Part shown: positions 33,357-42,466 of the stretch, in pieces
How positions within the stretch are numbered: the first letter of the stretch is position 1
Layout: the number at the start of each line of letters is the position of its first letter
Source: Desertimonas sp963772825
GTDB taxonomy: Bacteria; Actinomycetota; Acidimicrobiia; Acidimicrobiales; Ilumatobacteraceae
Reading direction: 5' to 3'
Length of the DNA: 64,000 nt
NCBI GenBank assembly: GCA_963772825.1
Contig: CAVYYX010000017.1
Location: 124,001 to 188,000, forward strand
Program-made: the position numbers and the translations under genes
The notes under the pieces: generated by a model
Told to the model about the DNA's origin: nothing
The model's input: only the letters and a program-made list of their open reading frames with translations
Database searches by the model: none

Positions 33357-34469
33357 ATGGCAGCACAACGCGAATGGTTCGAAAAGGATTACTACGGCGT
33401 CCTCGGCGTGGCCGACACGGCCTCGGCCAAGGAGATCACCAAGGCCTACCGCAAGCTCGCCCGTGATCTGCATCCCGATCGCAATCCGAACAACGCTGCC
33501 GCCGAGGAACGCTTCAAGGAGGTGTCGGCGGCCTACGACGTGCTCGGTGACGACACCAAGCGCAAGGAGTACGACGAGGTCCGCCGCCTCGGACCGATGG
33601 GCGGTGCCCCGCCGGGTGGACGCGGCGGGTTCCGCTTCAACGTCAACGACATGCAAGGCGGCGGCCTCGGCGACCTGTTCGGCGACCTCTTCGGGCGTGC
33701 TCGGGGCGGCGCCAGCGGGGCGGCGAGCGGGGTCGGTCCGCGCCGTGGCGACGACGTCCGCGCCGACCTTACGCTCGACTTCGCCGACGCGGTCTTTGGG
33801 CTGACGACCACCCTGCACCTCACCACGGACGCGCAGTGCGAGACGTGCCACGGCAGCGGCGCGCGCCCGGGTACGTCGCCAAAGCTGTGCCCGCAATGCG
33901 GCGGCCGCGGAGTCGTCGACGACAACCAGGGCCTCTTCTCGTTCTCGACGCCGTGCCGCCGCTGCGGCGGTGGCGGCACGATCATCGAGGACCCCTGCCC
34001 GACGTGTCAGGGCAGCGGCGTCGAGCAACGGGCCCGCCAAGTGCAGGCGCGGATCCCGGCCGGGGTCAGCGACGGGCAGGTGATCCGCCTCAAGAACCGC
34101 GGCGGTCCAGGCTTCAACGGGGGCCCGCCCGGCGACCTCCTTGTCGAGATCCACGTCGCTCCCGACCAGCACTTCGGGCGCAACGGCCTTGACCTCACCG
34201 TCGCCGTCACGATCGAGTTCTGGCAGGCCGCCCTCGGCGATGTGATCGGGGTGCCCACGCTGCGCGGCCCCGACGTCGTGCTGCGCGTCAAGCCGGGCAC
34301 GCAGTCTGGGAGTCGGCACCGCGTCAAGGGCAAGGGCATCTCGACCCCCAAGGGCACCGGCGACCTGATCGTCACGATCGATGTTGCTGTGCCCCGAGAT
34401 CCGACGCGCGAGCAACGCGCCGCCCTCGAGGCGCTGCGCGATGCCAGCCGTGCCGAGGTCAGCGCGTGA
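33357..34469 (+). CDS. dnaJ: Chaperone protein DnaJ (Hsp40)
   Basis: This 370-residue protein has a J domain (DYYGVLGVADTASAKEITKA, with HPD in RDLHPDRNPNN), a Gly-rich linker (about residues 80-120), four CxxCxGxG zinc motifs (CETCHGSG, CPQCGGRG, CRRCGGGG, CPTCQGSG) and the C-terminal substrate domain. It stimulates the DnaK ATPase. The stop overlaps the hspR start by 4 bp. Confidence 0.97.
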   Translation: MAAQREWFEKDYYGVLGVADTASAKEITKAYRKLARDLHPDRNPNNAAAEERFKEVSAAYDVLGDDTKRKEYDEVRRLGPMGGAPPGGRGGFRFNVNDMQGGGLGDLFGDLFGRARGGASGAASGVGPRRGDDVRADLTLDFADAVFGLTTTLHLTTDAQCETCHGSGARPGTSPKLCPQCGGRGVVDDNQGLFSFSTPCRRCGGGGTIIEDPCPTCQGSGVEQRARQVQARIPAGVSDGQVIRLKNRGGPGFNGGPPGDLLVEIHVAPDQHFGRNGLDLTVAVTIEFWQAALGDVIGVPTLRGPDVVLRVKPGTQSGSRHRVKGKGISTPKGTGDLIVTIDVAVPRDPTREQRAALEALRDASRAEVSA

Positions 34470-34879
34470 TGAGCGGACAGCGACGGACGCGCGCCGTCTA
34501 CGTGATCTCCGTCGCCGCCGAGCTCGCCGGCATGCACCCCCAGACGCTGCGCCAGTACGAGCGGCGCGGCCTGCTCAACCCGGCGCGCACCCAGGGCGGC
34601 AACCGTCGTTACTCCGACGCCGACATCGATGTCTTGCGCCGAGTCGCCGAGTTGGCCTCCGAGGGGATGAACCTCGAAGGCATCCGCCGGGTGATGTCGC
34701 TCGAGGCGGAGAACGCTCGACTGCGCGACGAACTGGCCGCCGCCAAGGCGGCGGCACGCAACGCCGAAGTCGATGCCGAACGCCGTCAGCGCCGCGACCT
34801 CGTTCCCCTCCGTCAGGCCGTGGCCGTGTTCGGCGAAGCTCCCGAGTTCCTCCGCAAGCGCCGCGACACCCCCGACTGA
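34466..34879 (+). CDS. hspR: Heat-shock repressor HspR (MerR family)
   Basis: This 137-residue MerR-type repressor carries YVISVAAELAGMHPQTLRQY followed by ERRGLLNPARTQGGNRRYS, the winged HTH of HspR, then a coiled coil from MSLEAENARLRDELAAAKAA. HspR binds HAIR sites with DnaK as co-repressor. HAIR sites are visible here upstream of dnaK (30700) and of clpB (53093). Repeat A copy 2 begins on the last base of its stop codon. Confidence 0.95.
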   Translation: MMSGQRRTRAVYVISVAAELAGMHPQTLRQYERRGLLNPARTQGGNRRYSDADIDVLRRVAELASEGMNLEGIRRVMSLEAENARLRDELAAAKAAARNAEVDAERRQRRDLVPLRQAVAVFGEAPEFLRKRRDTPD

Positions 34880-34949
34880 TCGATTGGAGTGTTTGCTGCC
34901 ATTGGAGTGCTACGCGCCGACACGCCCCGCAGCAGACACTCCAATCGAT
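34879..34949 (+). repeat. Nested-palindrome repeat A, copy 2, probable hspR terminator
   Basis: The left arm ATCGATTGGAGTGTTTGCTGC (first 20 bases shown as ATCGATTGGAGTGTTTGCTG) pairs with GCAGCAGACACTCCAATCGA at 20 of 21 positions. Inside is TTGGAGTGCTACGCG. The element starts at the last base of the hspR stop codon, so it forms a strong stem at the end of the chaperone mRNA. Confidence 0.8.
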
Positions 34950-34994
34950 GCGAAACGGCTTGATCGGGAGCCGCGTCGCGTCCAAAGTCGGTCG

Positions 34995-35825
34995 ATGGCC
35001 CTCGACCTTGCCCACCACCTTTTCGCCGCACTGCCGGAGTTGCGAATCCATCCCACCGCGAAGCGCATCCGTGCCTTCGTCGACGGCGACCCGATCGTCG
35101 ACTCGACCCGGGCGATGATCGTGTGGGAGCCGCGCCGCGTCGTGCCCAGCTACGCCGTGCCCGTCGAAGACATCGGCGCTCCCTTGCTGCCGGCTGCGGC
35201 CGAGGCCACCGCCGAGGAGCTGGCGGTGGAGGTCGCCGGGGCGTCGGTGCTCGACCCGCGCACCCCCTTTGCGGTGCACACGGTCGAGGGGGAGTCGTTC
35301 GACATCGGCACCCCGACACCACTGCCCAACGCCACGTTCGTGATCGACGACCCGGATCTCGACGGCTACGCGGTCGTCGACTTCGATGCCTTCGACGAAT
35401 GGCGGGAGGAGGACGAGTTGGTCGTCGCTCACGCCCGCGACCCGTTCGGCACGGTCGACACGCGTCGCAGCTCGCGGCGGGTCGTCGTCGTGATCGGCGA
35501 CACGACGGTGGCCGACTCGACGAACTCGGTGATGCTCTTCGAGACGTTCCTGCCGACGCGCTACTACCTACCGCGTGAGGACGTCCGGATGGACCTCCTC
35601 GAACCGACCGACACGCAGACCGCCTGCGCCTACAAAGGCTTCGCCTCGTACTGGTCGGCGAACATCGACGGCAAGGTCCTGAGGGACGTGGCTTGGAGCT
35701 ACGAGGAACCGCACAACTACGCCACGGCGGTGAAGGGGCTGATCAGCTTCTTCAACGAGCGCGTCGACGTGAGCGTCGACGGAGTCAGCATCGAGCGGCC
35801 GCGAACCCCGTGGTCTGAGGACTAG
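34995..35825 (+). CDS. Tandem DUF427 domain protein
   Basis: This 276-residue protein holds two DUF427-like units. The N-terminal one has KRIRAFVDGDPIVDSTRAMI followed by WEPRRVVPSYAVPVEDI; the C-terminal one has RRVVVVIGDTTVADSTNSVM, LPTRYYLPREDVRMDLL and the well-conserved CAYKGFASYWSANIDGK and VAWSYEEPHNYATAVKGLI. The domain function is unknown; it is common in actinobacteria and proteobacteria. ATG 34995 is the first start after repeat A copy 2. No functional neighbours. Confidence 0.82.
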   Translation: MALDLAHHLFAALPELRIHPTAKRIRAFVDGDPIVDSTRAMIVWEPRRVVPSYAVPVEDIGAPLLPAAAEATAEELAVEVAGASVLDPRTPFAVHTVEGESFDIGTPTPLPNATFVIDDPDLDGYAVVDFDAFDEWREEDELVVAHARDPFGTVDTRRSSRRVVVVIGDTTVADSTNSVMLFETFLPTRYYLPREDVRMDLLEPTDTQTACAYKGFASYWSANIDGKVLRDVAWSYEEPHNYATAVKGLISFFNERVDVSVDGVSIERPRTPWSED

Positions 35826-35931
35826 CCGCTGACAGAGGCCGTGGTGCTCGACGCGTCGGTGGCGCCCGGAGTCACGCGAGTCGATTCGCCACGTCGGCTG
35901 CTCTTGGAGTGCGGGACCGTGAGATGGCGCC

Positions 35932-36000
35932 GAGCCTGACCATGAGCTGCGCTATTGGGATGGGCAGCGATGGACCGCCCACGTGTGCAACGGCGACGTC
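35932..36000 (+). pseudogene. Remnant of a DUF2510 domain
   Basis: The + strand reads PDHELRYWDGQRWTAHV followed by CNGDV, which is the conserved RYWDG-x-x-WT core of DUF2510, a short N-terminal domain of actinobacterial membrane proteins. A TGA lies 5 codons upstream and the rest of the domain (WYPDP) is missing, so this is a broken piece. The frame stays open to about 36290 but overlaps the convergent oxidoreductase gene and is not convincing there. Confidence 0.5.
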
Positions 36001-36045
36001 ATGACCCTCGACGCGGTCGGGGACCGTCTGGCCTCAAGGACACGC

Positions 36046-36933
36046 TCAGCGGACGAGGTCGCCGACGCGCTCGATGATCCACTGCAGGTGCATCCCGCGG
36101 CGGACGTCGCACGGGTGGTCGGTGGTGCCGGACCGGGCCATTGCGGCGAGCTCGTCGAGCATCGTCGCATAGCAGTCGCGAGGCGGCGTCCGCCGCGGAT
36201 CGAGCACACACCGCCCGGCGCCGCCGTACACGTCGAACTCGACGACGGACGGGTCAACCGGCGTCTTCAGCGACAGCGTGACGGCGCTTGACGCCCCTCC
36301 GTCGTGACGCAGGATCACGTGCCAGACGTCGCTGCCGGCGTGCGAGGCGCCGGCCACGTCGACGATCGGCCCGAGCGCAGCATCGAGGAGGTCGAAGGCG
36401 TGCGGACCGATGTCGGCGATCGCCCCAGCGGAATGTCGCCACGGCGTCGGCGGCGCGTTGTGGTCGAGCAGCTTGCCGGAGATCCACCGGGCGTTGCCGC
36501 CGTGCCATCCGCTCCCGGCCCGGATGGTCGTCAGCCACTGTCTCGTCTCGGGCGAGTAGCGCAGGACGAGCACCATGATGCTGGCGACGCCCGCGGCGAC
36601 GACGTCGGCGACGAGCGCCTCCGCCTCGGCCAGCGATCCGGCGAGCGGCTTCTCGAGGATCAGGTGCCGCCCGGCCCGCGCCGCTCGCCCGGCGATCGAT
36701 GCCTGCACGTCGGGTGGCACGCAGCAGGCGATGACTTCGACGGCGTCGATCAGTGCGTCGACATCGTCGAACGGCGCGGCTCCGTGCTGCTCAGCGAGCG
36801 CCGCGGCGACCCCCGGCCGCCTCGTCCACACGCCGGCCAGTTCGAACTCAGGGTGAGCGGCGAGCGCCGGAGCGTGGACGTCACGGGCCCATGGTCCACC
36901 ACCGACGAGTCCCACGCGCAGTCGCTGCGTCAC
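36046..36933 (-). CDS. Gfo/Idh/MocA family oxidoreductase
   Basis: This 295-residue NAD(P)-dependent oxidoreductase, probably acting on a sugar or cyclitol, has the Rossmann turn RVGLVGGGPWARDVHAPALA, the catalytic-loop motif HLILEKPLAGSLAEAEALV with the EKP lysine, and GAIADIGPHAFDLLDAALG with the second conserved Asp/His. It overlaps the upstream regulator gene by 4 bp on the same strand, and the pair is divergent from the sugar importer and glycosidases, so it should act on the product of that locus. Confidence 0.88.
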   Translation of the reverse strand: MTQRLRVGLVGGGPWARDVHAPALAAHPEFELAGVWTRRPGVAAALAEQHGAAPFDDVDALIDAVEVIACCVPPDVQASIAGRAARAGRHLILEKPLAGSLAEAEALVADVVAAGVASIMVLVLRYSPETRQWLTTIRAGSGWHGGNARWISGKLLDHNAPPTPWRHSAGAIADIGPHAFDLLDAALGPIVDVAGASHAGSDVWHVILRHDGGASSAVTLSLKTPVDPSVVEFDVYGGAGRCVLDPRRTPPRDCYATMLDELAAMARSGTTDHPCDVRRGMHLQWIIERVGDLVR

Positions 36934-38009
36934 GTGCGTAGCATCGCAGCGAAGCGACTCGACGAGGGTGAATCCCGAGGGAATGCGCCGTCAGCCGTTA
37001 GCTCGTTCTCGTCCCCGCGTTCGGCGTGTTCGACGTTCGGTTCGAACTCGACGCGCAGGACGAGGTCTTGTGGATAGTTGCCGAAGGCTCGACCGAACAA
37101 GTTCAGTCCGCCGACGTACGCGGCGTCGCGTCGAACCCCAATGCGAACGACGATGGGCCGGCCCGGGGCGAGATCGAGATCATCGACGGTGATCGACGAC
37201 AGCGAGACTCCGTCGATCGAGGTTCCGGACGGCAAGACGCTCCATCGCTTGAGCACCCCGTATTGAGTGTCCTTGTCGTCCCACCAGGTCGGTGTGAGGC
37301 GTCCGCGCTCGCCGCCGAAGTCGCCCGGGCACGTCCACGCGCCGAGTTCGGTGCCGTTGATCCAGACCGTGATGTCGCTTGGCCAGTCCGGGTCGTGCAG
37401 CGGCGCCTCGCTGCACACTTCCGTAGCCAGTTGGACCGAGTCGATCCGGGCGCCGAACGGAACCCGATTGGGGAAGCGGTACTCGACGAACCCGCTGTGG
37501 AACCAGAGCAACTGCGCGGAGGTTCTCCGTGGCTCGTAGAACGAGCTCGGGTCGTCGAGCAAACCGATCACCCCGTGGCTGTCGACGAGGCCACAGGTCG
37601 GCTCGACCTCGAAGTCGGAGAAGGCGCCGATCGGCATGGCCTGTTCGACGGCCTGGCGTTGGGGATGCGCCTCGCGGGGAAGCGCCACCAGCAGTTCGTC
37701 GTAGGTGCGGGCGCAAACCTTGTGAAGGCCGCGTCGGGCCGGCCGCATCTCCGTGTGGATCAACCCGGCACGCTCGAGGATGCCGATGTGCATCGTGGCG
37801 GTCGACGGCGCCAGGCCGAGATCCGTGGCGATGCGGTTGACGGGCGCGATCCGATCACCGAGGTACCGAAGGATCGCCAGCCTCGTCTCGTTGCCCAACG
37901 CCTTGAACATGGCCACGGCGTCGTTGCCGTCAGCGTTGGCATCGATGTTCGCCGTCTTGGCGCCATGTCCCGACGCCGCTTGTCTCGGCCGGTGGACCTG
38001 ATTAGTCAT
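36930..38009 (-). CDS. ArsR-type winged-helix regulator with a large C-terminal beta-sandwich-like sensor
   Basis: Residues 30-110 form an ArsR-like winged helix (MFKALGNETRLAILRYLGD, DLGLAPSTATMHIGILERAG) without metal-binding cysteines. The remaining 240 residues (LWFHSGFVEYRFPNRVPFGA, WPSDITVWINGTELGAWTCP, RIGVRRDAAYVGGLNLFGR) look like a jelly-roll of the carbohydrate-binding type. I know of this architecture from carbohydrate loci but not of a characterised member. It lies divergently from an ABC sugar importer with GH43, GH1-like and GH2 enzymes, so it is probably their glycan-responsive repressor. Confidence 0.78.
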   Translation of the reverse strand: MTNQVHRPRQAASGHGAKTANIDANADGNDAVAMFKALGNETRLAILRYLGDRIAPVNRIATDLGLAPSTATMHIGILERAGLIHTEMRPARRGLHKVCARTYDELLVALPREAHPQRQAVEQAMPIGAFSDFEVEPTCGLVDSHGVIGLLDDPSSFYEPRRTSAQLLWFHSGFVEYRFPNRVPFGARIDSVQLATEVCSEAPLHDPDWPSDITVWINGTELGAWTCPGDFGGERGRLTPTWWDDKDTQYGVLKRWSVLPSGTSIDGVSLSSITVDDLDLAPGRPIVVRIGVRRDAAYVGGLNLFGRAFGNYPQDLVLRVEFEPNVEHAERGDENELTADGAFPRDSPSSSRFAAMLRT

Positions 38010-38072
38010 GCAGCATTCCCTGAGTCAAACGTCGACCGTACCACAAGTGTCACTGCGCAACCAGGGACTCTC

Positions 38073-38118
38073 TTGACAAATCTGCTATCTTCTCCTGAAG
38101 TAATACCAGTAATGCTGG
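38073..38118 (+). promoter_or_regulatory. Candidate promoter/operator of the glycan-utilisation operon
   Basis: TTGACA at 38073-38078 lies in an AT-rich stretch that includes TAATAC (38101), though the spacing of 22 nt is too long for an ideal promoter. CCAG-TAATG-CTGG (38106-38118) is a short inverted repeat within AATACCAG...CTGGGTGTT. These are the only operator-like signals between the divergent regulator and importer genes. Confidence 0.35.
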
Positions 38119-38186
38119 GTGTTAACGGGGTTCGCCGTGAGGCGTGATCCCCTTGCTGCACCTGGCCGCACCACCGGGGGGTTGGC

Positions 38187-39572
38187 GTGGGGACTCATGA
38201 TCCGTTCGAGTACTGGCTGGCACAGTCGAGCAGGGCCGGGCTGACCCGCCGTGGCTTGTTCCGGCTCACTGGGGCAGGGGCAGCAGCCGCCGCACTCGCC
38301 CCGCTGCTCAACGCCCGCGCGCCGCAGCCCGGCCGGCGGTCTTCACGGTCAGCCACCGCGTCGGTCGAGCCACCGTCGACGGAAGTCGAGCTGGACTTCT
38401 GGAACCCATTCACCGGTCCCGATGGGCCGTTCATGGAACAGCTCGTTGGACAATTCAACGACGAGACCGACACGGTCAACGTCTCGGTGCAGACCCAGGC
38501 GGAGTACTACACACGAGTCCAGGCCGCGGCGCAGGCTGACCGTTTGCCGCAGATCGCCGTGATGCACTACGACCAAATTCCGCTCCATGCGGAGAACGAG
38601 ATCATCACCCCGCTCGACGATCTGGTCGAACTCCTTGGCCTGACCGGCGACGATTTCACCGAAGCGATCTGGACGGCGTCGGCATGGAAGGGAACTCGCT
38701 ACAGCATCCCGCTCGACATCCATACCGAGTCCTTCTTCTGGAACAAGGAGCTGTTCGAGCAGGCCGGTCTCGATCCTGAGGCCCCGCCGACCGATATGGC
38801 GTCATTCGAAGCGGCGGCGACGGCCATCACCGAGGAAGCCGGCGTGCCGGGCTTCATGATCGTCACGACCGGACCTGGTGCGGCCTTCCTCAACGGCTGC
38901 GTGTGGGCGAGCCTGTTCTACCAAGGCGGTGGCGAGTGGGTGAACGAGGACATCAGCGAGGTCACCTTCAACGGCGAGGCGGGCGTCCAGGCGACCGAGT
39001 ACCTCGTCAAGCTGCGCGACCTCGGTGTCACACCGGAGAACGTGGAGAGCGACACCGAGATCGCCTCCTTCGCCGCCGGACAGAACGGGATGGTCTGGTC
39101 GGGGCTATGGCAGACCTCGGCTTACGAGGAAGCACTCGGCGACTCGCTGGGTGCTGGGCCACTCCCGCAGATCTTCGGGCCGGGGACCTGGGCCGGCTCG
39201 CACACCTTGGCCGTCACCAGCACCGAGATGAGCGAGGACGAGCGGCAGGGCGCGTACTACTTCATCGACTGGATGACGCGCAACGCGGTCACCTGGGCTG
39301 AGGCCGGGCAGTTGCCGGCGCGGGAATCTGCTCGCGAGACCGAGGAGTTCGCCCAACTCCCGCTGCAGTCGGCGATCGCCGAACAGATCCAGGACGCCCA
39401 GTTCTTTCCGTCGTTCCCCGGCGCACCCGATCTGCTCTTCGCCGAGGGTGGCGCATCCGAGGCCGTCCTCGCAGTGTTTGCGGGCCAGGGCGATGCCCAG
39501 TCGGCGCTCGACGGTGCCGCGGAGCGCTATACCCAGATCGTCCAGGAGGCCAAAGAGCGGTACGACTTCTGA
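38187..39572 (+). CDS. ABC transporter sugar-binding protein, Tat-type signal
   Basis: This 461-residue family 1 extracellular solute-binding protein begins with LTRRGLFRLTGAGAAAAALA, a twin-arginine signal, without an obvious lipobox cysteine. VELDFWNPFTGPDGPFMEQL, YSIPLDIHTESFFWNKELFE, FLNGCVWASLFYQGGGEW and AGSHTLAVTSTEM are typical of oligosaccharide-binding proteins. The GTG start has GGGGGGTTG before it. Two MalF/MalG-type permeases and three glycosidases follow; no ATPase is encoded, so a shared MsiK-like ATPase is needed, possibly the one at 49849. Confidence 0.9.
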   Translation: MGTHDPFEYWLAQSSRAGLTRRGLFRLTGAGAAAAALAPLLNARAPQPGRRSSRSATASVEPPSTEVELDFWNPFTGPDGPFMEQLVGQFNDETDTVNVSVQTQAEYYTRVQAAAQADRLPQIAVMHYDQIPLHAENEIITPLDDLVELLGLTGDDFTEAIWTASAWKGTRYSIPLDIHTESFFWNKELFEQAGLDPEAPPTDMASFEAAATAITEEAGVPGFMIVTTGPGAAFLNGCVWASLFYQGGGEWVNEDISEVTFNGEAGVQATEYLVKLRDLGVTPENVESDTEIASFAAGQNGMVWSGLWQTSAYEEALGDSLGAGPLPQIFGPGTWAGSHTLAVTSTEMSEDERQGAYYFIDWMTRNAVTWAEAGQLPARESARETEEFAQLPLQSAIAEQIQDAQFFPSFPGAPDLLFAEGGASEAVLAVFAGQGDAQSALDGAAERYTQIVQEAKERYDF

Positions 39573-39602
39573 TCCGGCTCCACCGGGCCGCAGAGGTGGA
39601 CC

Positions 39603-40580
39603 ATGTCAGCACCAACGACCGCGGTACTCGCTGAACCGACGAGGATCCGAGCCGTCGCCGCGGCTCCTCGCCGCAAGCATGGCGTTCGTCGCCGGATCGG
39701 ATCGCGCTGGTACACGCCGTACCTGTTCATCCTGCCGCACTTCATCGTGTTCGCCGCCTTCATCGGGTGGCCGTTCCTGCTCGGCTTCTGGATCAGCCTC
39801 CACGACTGGAACTTCTTCAACGACGTCCAGCCGTGGGTCGGTCTGGACAACTTCGCCGCCGTCCTCGACCCCGACGACTTCTACGGCGAGCTCTTCTACC
39901 GGTCGCTGAGGAACACCGTTGTGTTCGTGGTGATGAGCACGCCGCCGTTGGTGCTGATCGGGCTCGGACTTGCCTCCCTGCTCAACGGAAAGTATCGAGG
40001 ACGCACTGCGTTCCGGGCGATCTTCCTGTCGCCGTGGACGCTGTCGGTGGCGGTGGTCGGGTTGTTGTGGTGGTTCCTGTTCAACGGGACCATCGGGCCG
40101 ATCGGGCTGCTCATCGAGTCGGTGGGCTTCGAACCACCACCGTGGCTCACCGCCAACCCGTGGGCGTGGATTTCAATCACCACCGCCACGGTGTGGTGGA
40201 CCGTGGGCTTCAACACGATCATCCTCCTTGCCGGGATGCAGTCGATCTCGCCGCAGCTGTACGAAGCAGCCGCGATCGACGGTGCCGGCCGTTGGCAACA
40301 GTTCGTGCGCATCACCGTCCCGCTGCTGCGCCCGGTCCTCCTGCTCGTGATCACGCTGCAGATCATCGCCGGCTTCAACCTCTTCGGGCAGCCCCAGCTG
40401 ATGACCGGCGGCGGTCCCCCGACGGCCCAGACCACGCCCGTTCAGCTGTACGTCTTCCAGCTGATCAACGGCACGAATCCGCGGCTTGGCATCGCCGCTG
40501 CGGTGCTGATCCTGACCTCCTTCGTCGTCGGGATCATCAGCGTCGTCAGCTTCCGTCTGCTGCGAACGGAACGCGCCTAG
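39603..40580 (+). CDS. ABC sugar transporter permease, MalF/UgpA type
   Basis: This 325-residue inner-membrane protein has six helices (YLFILPHFIVFAAFIGWPFL first) and the EAA loop LYEAAAIDGAGRWQQFVRIT which docks to the ATPase. PQLMTGGGPPTAQTTPVQLYVF is the usual region before the last helix. It follows the binding protein by 30 nt and precedes the second permease by 3 nt. Confidence 0.93.
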   Translation: MSAPTTAVLAEPTRIRAVAAAPRRKHGVRRRIGSRWYTPYLFILPHFIVFAAFIGWPFLLGFWISLHDWNFFNDVQPWVGLDNFAAVLDPDDFYGELFYRSLRNTVVFVVMSTPPLVLIGLGLASLLNGKYRGRTAFRAIFLSPWTLSVAVVGLLWWFLFNGTIGPIGLLIESVGFEPPPWLTANPWAWISITTATVWWTVGFNTIILLAGMQSISPQLYEAAAIDGAGRWQQFVRITVPLLRPVLLLVITLQIIAGFNLFGQPQLMTGGGPPTAQTTPVQLYVFQLINGTNPRLGIAAAVLILTSFVVGIISVVSFRLLRTERA

Positions 40581-40583
40581 ACC

Positions 40584-41411
40584 ATGAGACGCCGTCCCTG
40601 GGAGTCCGTCGTCCTCTACGGGACCCTGTTCCTGATCTCGCTGTTCTTCGTGCTTCCAGTCCTGGCGATGATCTCGATGTCGCTCAAGGGGGGCACGACC
40701 GACCTCACCGATACCGGCTTGATCCCACGAGACCCGAGCCTCGACAACTACCGCACGCTGTTCGAGAACGCCAGCTCGGCGCCCGTCGTGAACTGGCTGA
40801 TCAACTCCACGCTGACGTCCGTGATCGGCACGGCGCTGACCGTCGTCGTCGCTTCGCTCTCGGCCTACGCCTTTGCCCGGATGGACTTCCCGGGCCGGCG
40901 TCTGATCTTCGCCGGAATGATCGCCACCCTGACCTTGCCCGGCGTGTTGTTCCTGATCCCGCAGATCATCCTGATCAACGACCTCGGGCTCTACAACACG
41001 ATCCCGGCGTTCTTCCTGCCGGGTCTCGCCGGAGTGTTCGGCGTCTTCTTCATGCGCCAGTTCTTCCTCAGCGTGCCGGTGGAGCTCGAGGAAGCCGCCT
41101 TCGTCGACGGTGCCAACAGCGTCCAGACCTTCCTCCGAGTCGTGATGCCGCTCGCCGGTCCCGCGCTTGCGACGCTCAGCGTCATCACCTTCCTCGCCTT
41201 CTGGAACGACTATCTCTGGCCGCTCGTTATCTGCCAGGGTTCCGGCTGCACGCTGCAACCGGGGTTACAGAGCTTCCAGGACCAGTACGTGACGGACTAC
41301 GGGTTCCTGATGGCCGGTGGGCTGATCGCGGCGATCCCTGTACTCATCGTGTTCGTCCTCGCCCAGCGATGGATCGTCCAGGGCGTGGTCTCGTCGGGCA
41401 TCAAGGGATGA
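40584..41411 (+). CDS. ABC sugar transporter permease, MalG/UgpE type
   Basis: This 275-residue partner permease has six helices, the EAA loop ELEEAAFVDGANSVQTFLRV, SAYAFARMDFPGRRLIFAGM and FLAFWNDYLWPLVICQGSG. The C-terminus QRWIVQGVVSSGIKG has the usual ending of the family. Its stop overlaps the start of the GH43 gene by 4 bp. Confidence 0.93.
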   Translation: MRRRPWESVVLYGTLFLISLFFVLPVLAMISMSLKGGTTDLTDTGLIPRDPSLDNYRTLFENASSAPVVNWLINSTLTSVIGTALTVVVASLSAYAFARMDFPGRRLIFAGMIATLTLPGVLFLIPQIILINDLGLYNTIPAFFLPGLAGVFGVFFMRQFFLSVPVELEEAAFVDGANSVQTFLRVVMPLAGPALATLSVITFLAFWNDYLWPLVICQGSGCTLQPGLQSFQDQYVTDYGFLMAGGLIAAIPVLIVFVLAQRWIVQGVVSSGIKG

Positions 41412-42466
41412 GGGGCGGGCTCGCCACCGCGTTGGGCATCGCCGCGGTCGTCGGGCTCGGCGGCCACGGCTTCGCCTGGTCCGCAGGTTCGCCGCCTGAG
41501 GACACGACCCCCACCGACGAGGAGACCACGACGATGGCCGACGCCGAGCGCACGATGAGCAATCCGGTCCTCGACGCCGACTTTCCTGATCCGTTCATCC
41601 TCGAGGTCGACGGGGAGTACTGGGCCTACAGCACGGGCGCCGCCGGCTGGTACATCCAGGTTGCCCGTTCGGCGGACCTCGTGGACTGGGAGTTCGTCGA
41701 CGACGCCCTCCCGTCGTTGCCCGACTGGCAGAGCCCCGGATTCACGTGGGCGCCGGAGGTCGCCGCAACCCCGACGGGCTACGTGATGTACTACACGACC
41801 CGCGATCGGGAGAGCGGACGCCAGTGCGTCAGCGTCGCCGTCTCCGAGATCCCCGAGGGACCGTTCATCGACGAGTCGGGCGGGCCGCTGGTCTGCCAGG
41901 TCGAGCTCGGCGGCTCGATCGACGCCACCTACTTCACGGACGTCGACGGTGAGACGTATCTGATCTGGAAGAACGACGGCAACTGCTGCGGACTACCGAC
42001 CGAGTTCTGGGCCCAGCCGCTCAGCGCCGACGGGCTTTCGCTGACCGGTGATGTCACGAGCCTGGGAGTGGTCAACGACCAACCGTGGGAGGGCGACGTC
42101 ATCGAGGCGCCGACGGTCTGGCTTGCCGACGGCACGTATTACCTCTTCTACTCGGCCAACAACTATGCCAGCGCGGACTACGCGGTGGGCTACGCGACGG
42201 CGCCAGCGCTCCTCGGTCCCTACACCAAGGCCCCAGACAGTCCGATCCTGGTCACGTCGGAGGGGTCGTCGGCGGCCGGCCCCGGCCACCAAGCCATCGT
42301 CGAGGGTCCCGGCGGCGGCCTGTGGCTCGCCTACCACGCCTGGGACAAGCAGGCGATCGGCTACGAATCCGGCGGCATCCGCACGATGTGGCTCGACGAG
42401 CTCATCGTCGACAACGGCACGGCTCGTGTGGACGGTCCCGACGACCGACCCCAGACGGCGCCGTGA
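41408..42466 (+). CDS. Secreted glycoside hydrolase family 43 enzyme
   Basis: This 352-residue five-bladed beta-propeller hydrolase has a signal peptide (GGLATALGIAAVVGLGGHGF) followed by a Thr/Glu-rich linker. The GH43 triad is visible: base Asp near residue 60 (LDADFPDPFIL), the Asp in GGSIDATYFTD, and the acid Glu near residue 233 (GDVIEAPTVWLADGTYYLFY). GH43 enzymes are mostly alpha-L-arabinofuranosidases, arabinanases or beta-xylosidases. Export suggests it trims glycan outside the cell before uptake by the importer encoded upstream. Confidence 0.9.
   Translation: MRGGLATALGIAAVVGLGGHGFAWSAGSPPEDTTPTDEETTTMADAERTMSNPVLDADFPDPFILEVDGEYWAYSTGAAGWYIQVARSADLVDWEFVDDALPSLPDWQSPGFTWAPEVAATPTGYVMYYTTRDRESGRQCVSVAVSEIPEGPFIDESGGPLVCQVELGGSIDATYFTDVDGETYLIWKNDGNCCGLPTEFWAQPLSADGLSLTGDVTSLGVVNDQPWEGDVIEAPTVWLADGTYYLFYSANNYASADYAVGYATAPALLGPYTKAPDSPILVTSEGSSAAGPGHQAIVEGPGGGLWLAYHAWDKQAIGYESGGIRTMWLDELIVDNGTARVDGPDDRPQTAP

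Noticed and set aside
39767..41407. A long in-frame N-terminal extension of the GH43 gene on the + strand
   Set aside because: The extension overlaps both permease genes in another frame and is Arg/Asp-rich filler. The GH43 signal peptide begins at ATG 41408, which overlaps the permease stop.
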